Below, piece after piece: positions 63,735 to 64,000 of a DNA stretch of 64,000 nt. Location: contig NZ_JAFKHE010000015.1 of assembly GCF_017307495.1 (NCBI RefSeq), positions 272,577 through 336,576 on the forward strand, in the 5' to 3' direction. Position 1 is the first letter of the stretch. Each line of letters opens with the position of its first letter. The stretch is from Devosia sp. GTDB lineage: Bacteria; Pseudomonadota; Alphaproteobacteria; Rhizobiales; Devosiaceae. Under the pieces are notes generated by a model. The model searched no databases and was not told the origin of the DNA. It saw only the letters and a program-made list of their open reading frames with translations. The translations under genes were made by a program, and so were the position numbers.

Positions 63735-64000
63735 AGGGGATAAGGCCATGAGAGCTGTGCTCGAATGGCTGGTAGCGACGCTTGACCGCGCCAGCGGGCT
63801 AGCAGAGCTAGGGTGGGGGGTGGCCCCACATACCGGCCCATCCAGAAAAAACTTGTCCCCCTACACCCACGCCCCCTTATCCTGCCGCCGTCCTACCACG
63901 GGCGGGCGGTCGCGACGAACGGACGGTGGCTGGATATCGAGGGTCATGGGAGTCGTCCCATGGCGGGTCGGTGTCGTGGGCAACCGGCCGACTGGTCAGG

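Larger units (their letters stand above)
63399..64000. other. gene-free end of window
   Basis: About 600 bp with no convincing gene. It contains a G-rich repeat at 63616-63690, a strong hairpin at 63710-63734, and CATGGGA/TCCCATG half-sites at 63945-63962. A gene may begin beyond the window. Confidence 0.5.

Noticed and set aside
63434..63749. Open frames of about 100-130 codons on both strands in the last 600 bp
   Set aside because: They run through the G-rich repeat and terminator hairpin and show no protein-like composition.

Overview
The window is GC-rich chromosomal DNA that is almost entirely coding. It carries alphaproteobacterial-type genes: petABC, two-CHASE-type c-di-GMP enzymes, lgt-midA-pgeF, rplY-pth...ychF, PuuD-type urate hydroxylase and an FrcBCA-like sugar transporter. 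The gene set and the dispersed short palindromic repeats suggest a Hyphomicrobiales bacterium close to Devosia. This is inferred from family recognition; no database was searched. No rRNA, tRNA, CRISPR, IS element or prophage was seen.

1-11.9 kb is a purine uptake and breakdown locus. A BMP-type ABC transporter (ATPase end, two permeases, Tat-exported binding protein) is followed by urate hydroxylase, guanine deaminase and malate synthase G, with a CocE-like hydrolase and adenine deaminase on the other strand. Malate synthase would use the glyoxylate made from urate. 12-17 kb has a small membrane protein, topoisomerase IB and two CHASE4-like GGDEF/GGDEF-EAL proteins. 17-23.6 kb is a polyol/sugar locus: a ROK repressor diverges from an FrcBCA-like transporter, a zinc alcohol dehydrogenase and an SDR, with an AT-rich inverted repeat between them. 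23.6-25.6 kb is a divergent MFS exporter/SoxR pair around a SoxR box. 25.6-30 kb holds MgtC, a small stress protein, a secreted Cys-rich protein, a gene-free hairpin array (27149-27518), a REC-only protein and a TPR membrane protein.

30-44 kb is mostly housekeeping: AcuI-like reductase, SMR exporter, murL-murD2 (the alternative D-Glu route to peptidoglycan), three NUDIX hydrolases, a CCA/poly(A)-type nucleotidyltransferase, an HD-GYP protein, hemF and trmL. 44.5-47.3 kb encodes the bc1 complex. 47.4-52 kb has apt, MaoC-type hydratases with a perfect palindrome upstream, a methyltransferase that seems to start at CTG, and ychF. 52-58.6 kb has a GNAT-Rnk fusion, pth, rplY, an ECF42-type sigma factor with two YciI/DGPF partners, and prs. 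58.8-63.4 kb has pgeF, midA-like, lgt, ubiK-like and two tandem metallophosphoesterases. The last 600 bp have no convincing gene.

The strongest unexplained signal is 27149-27518. Seven strong hairpins lie almost end to end, and GGA/GGGA sits in the loop or inside six of them plus one linker. This is the layout of a CsrA-titrating RNA (CsrB/RsmZ type) and, if real, probably an undescribed one.
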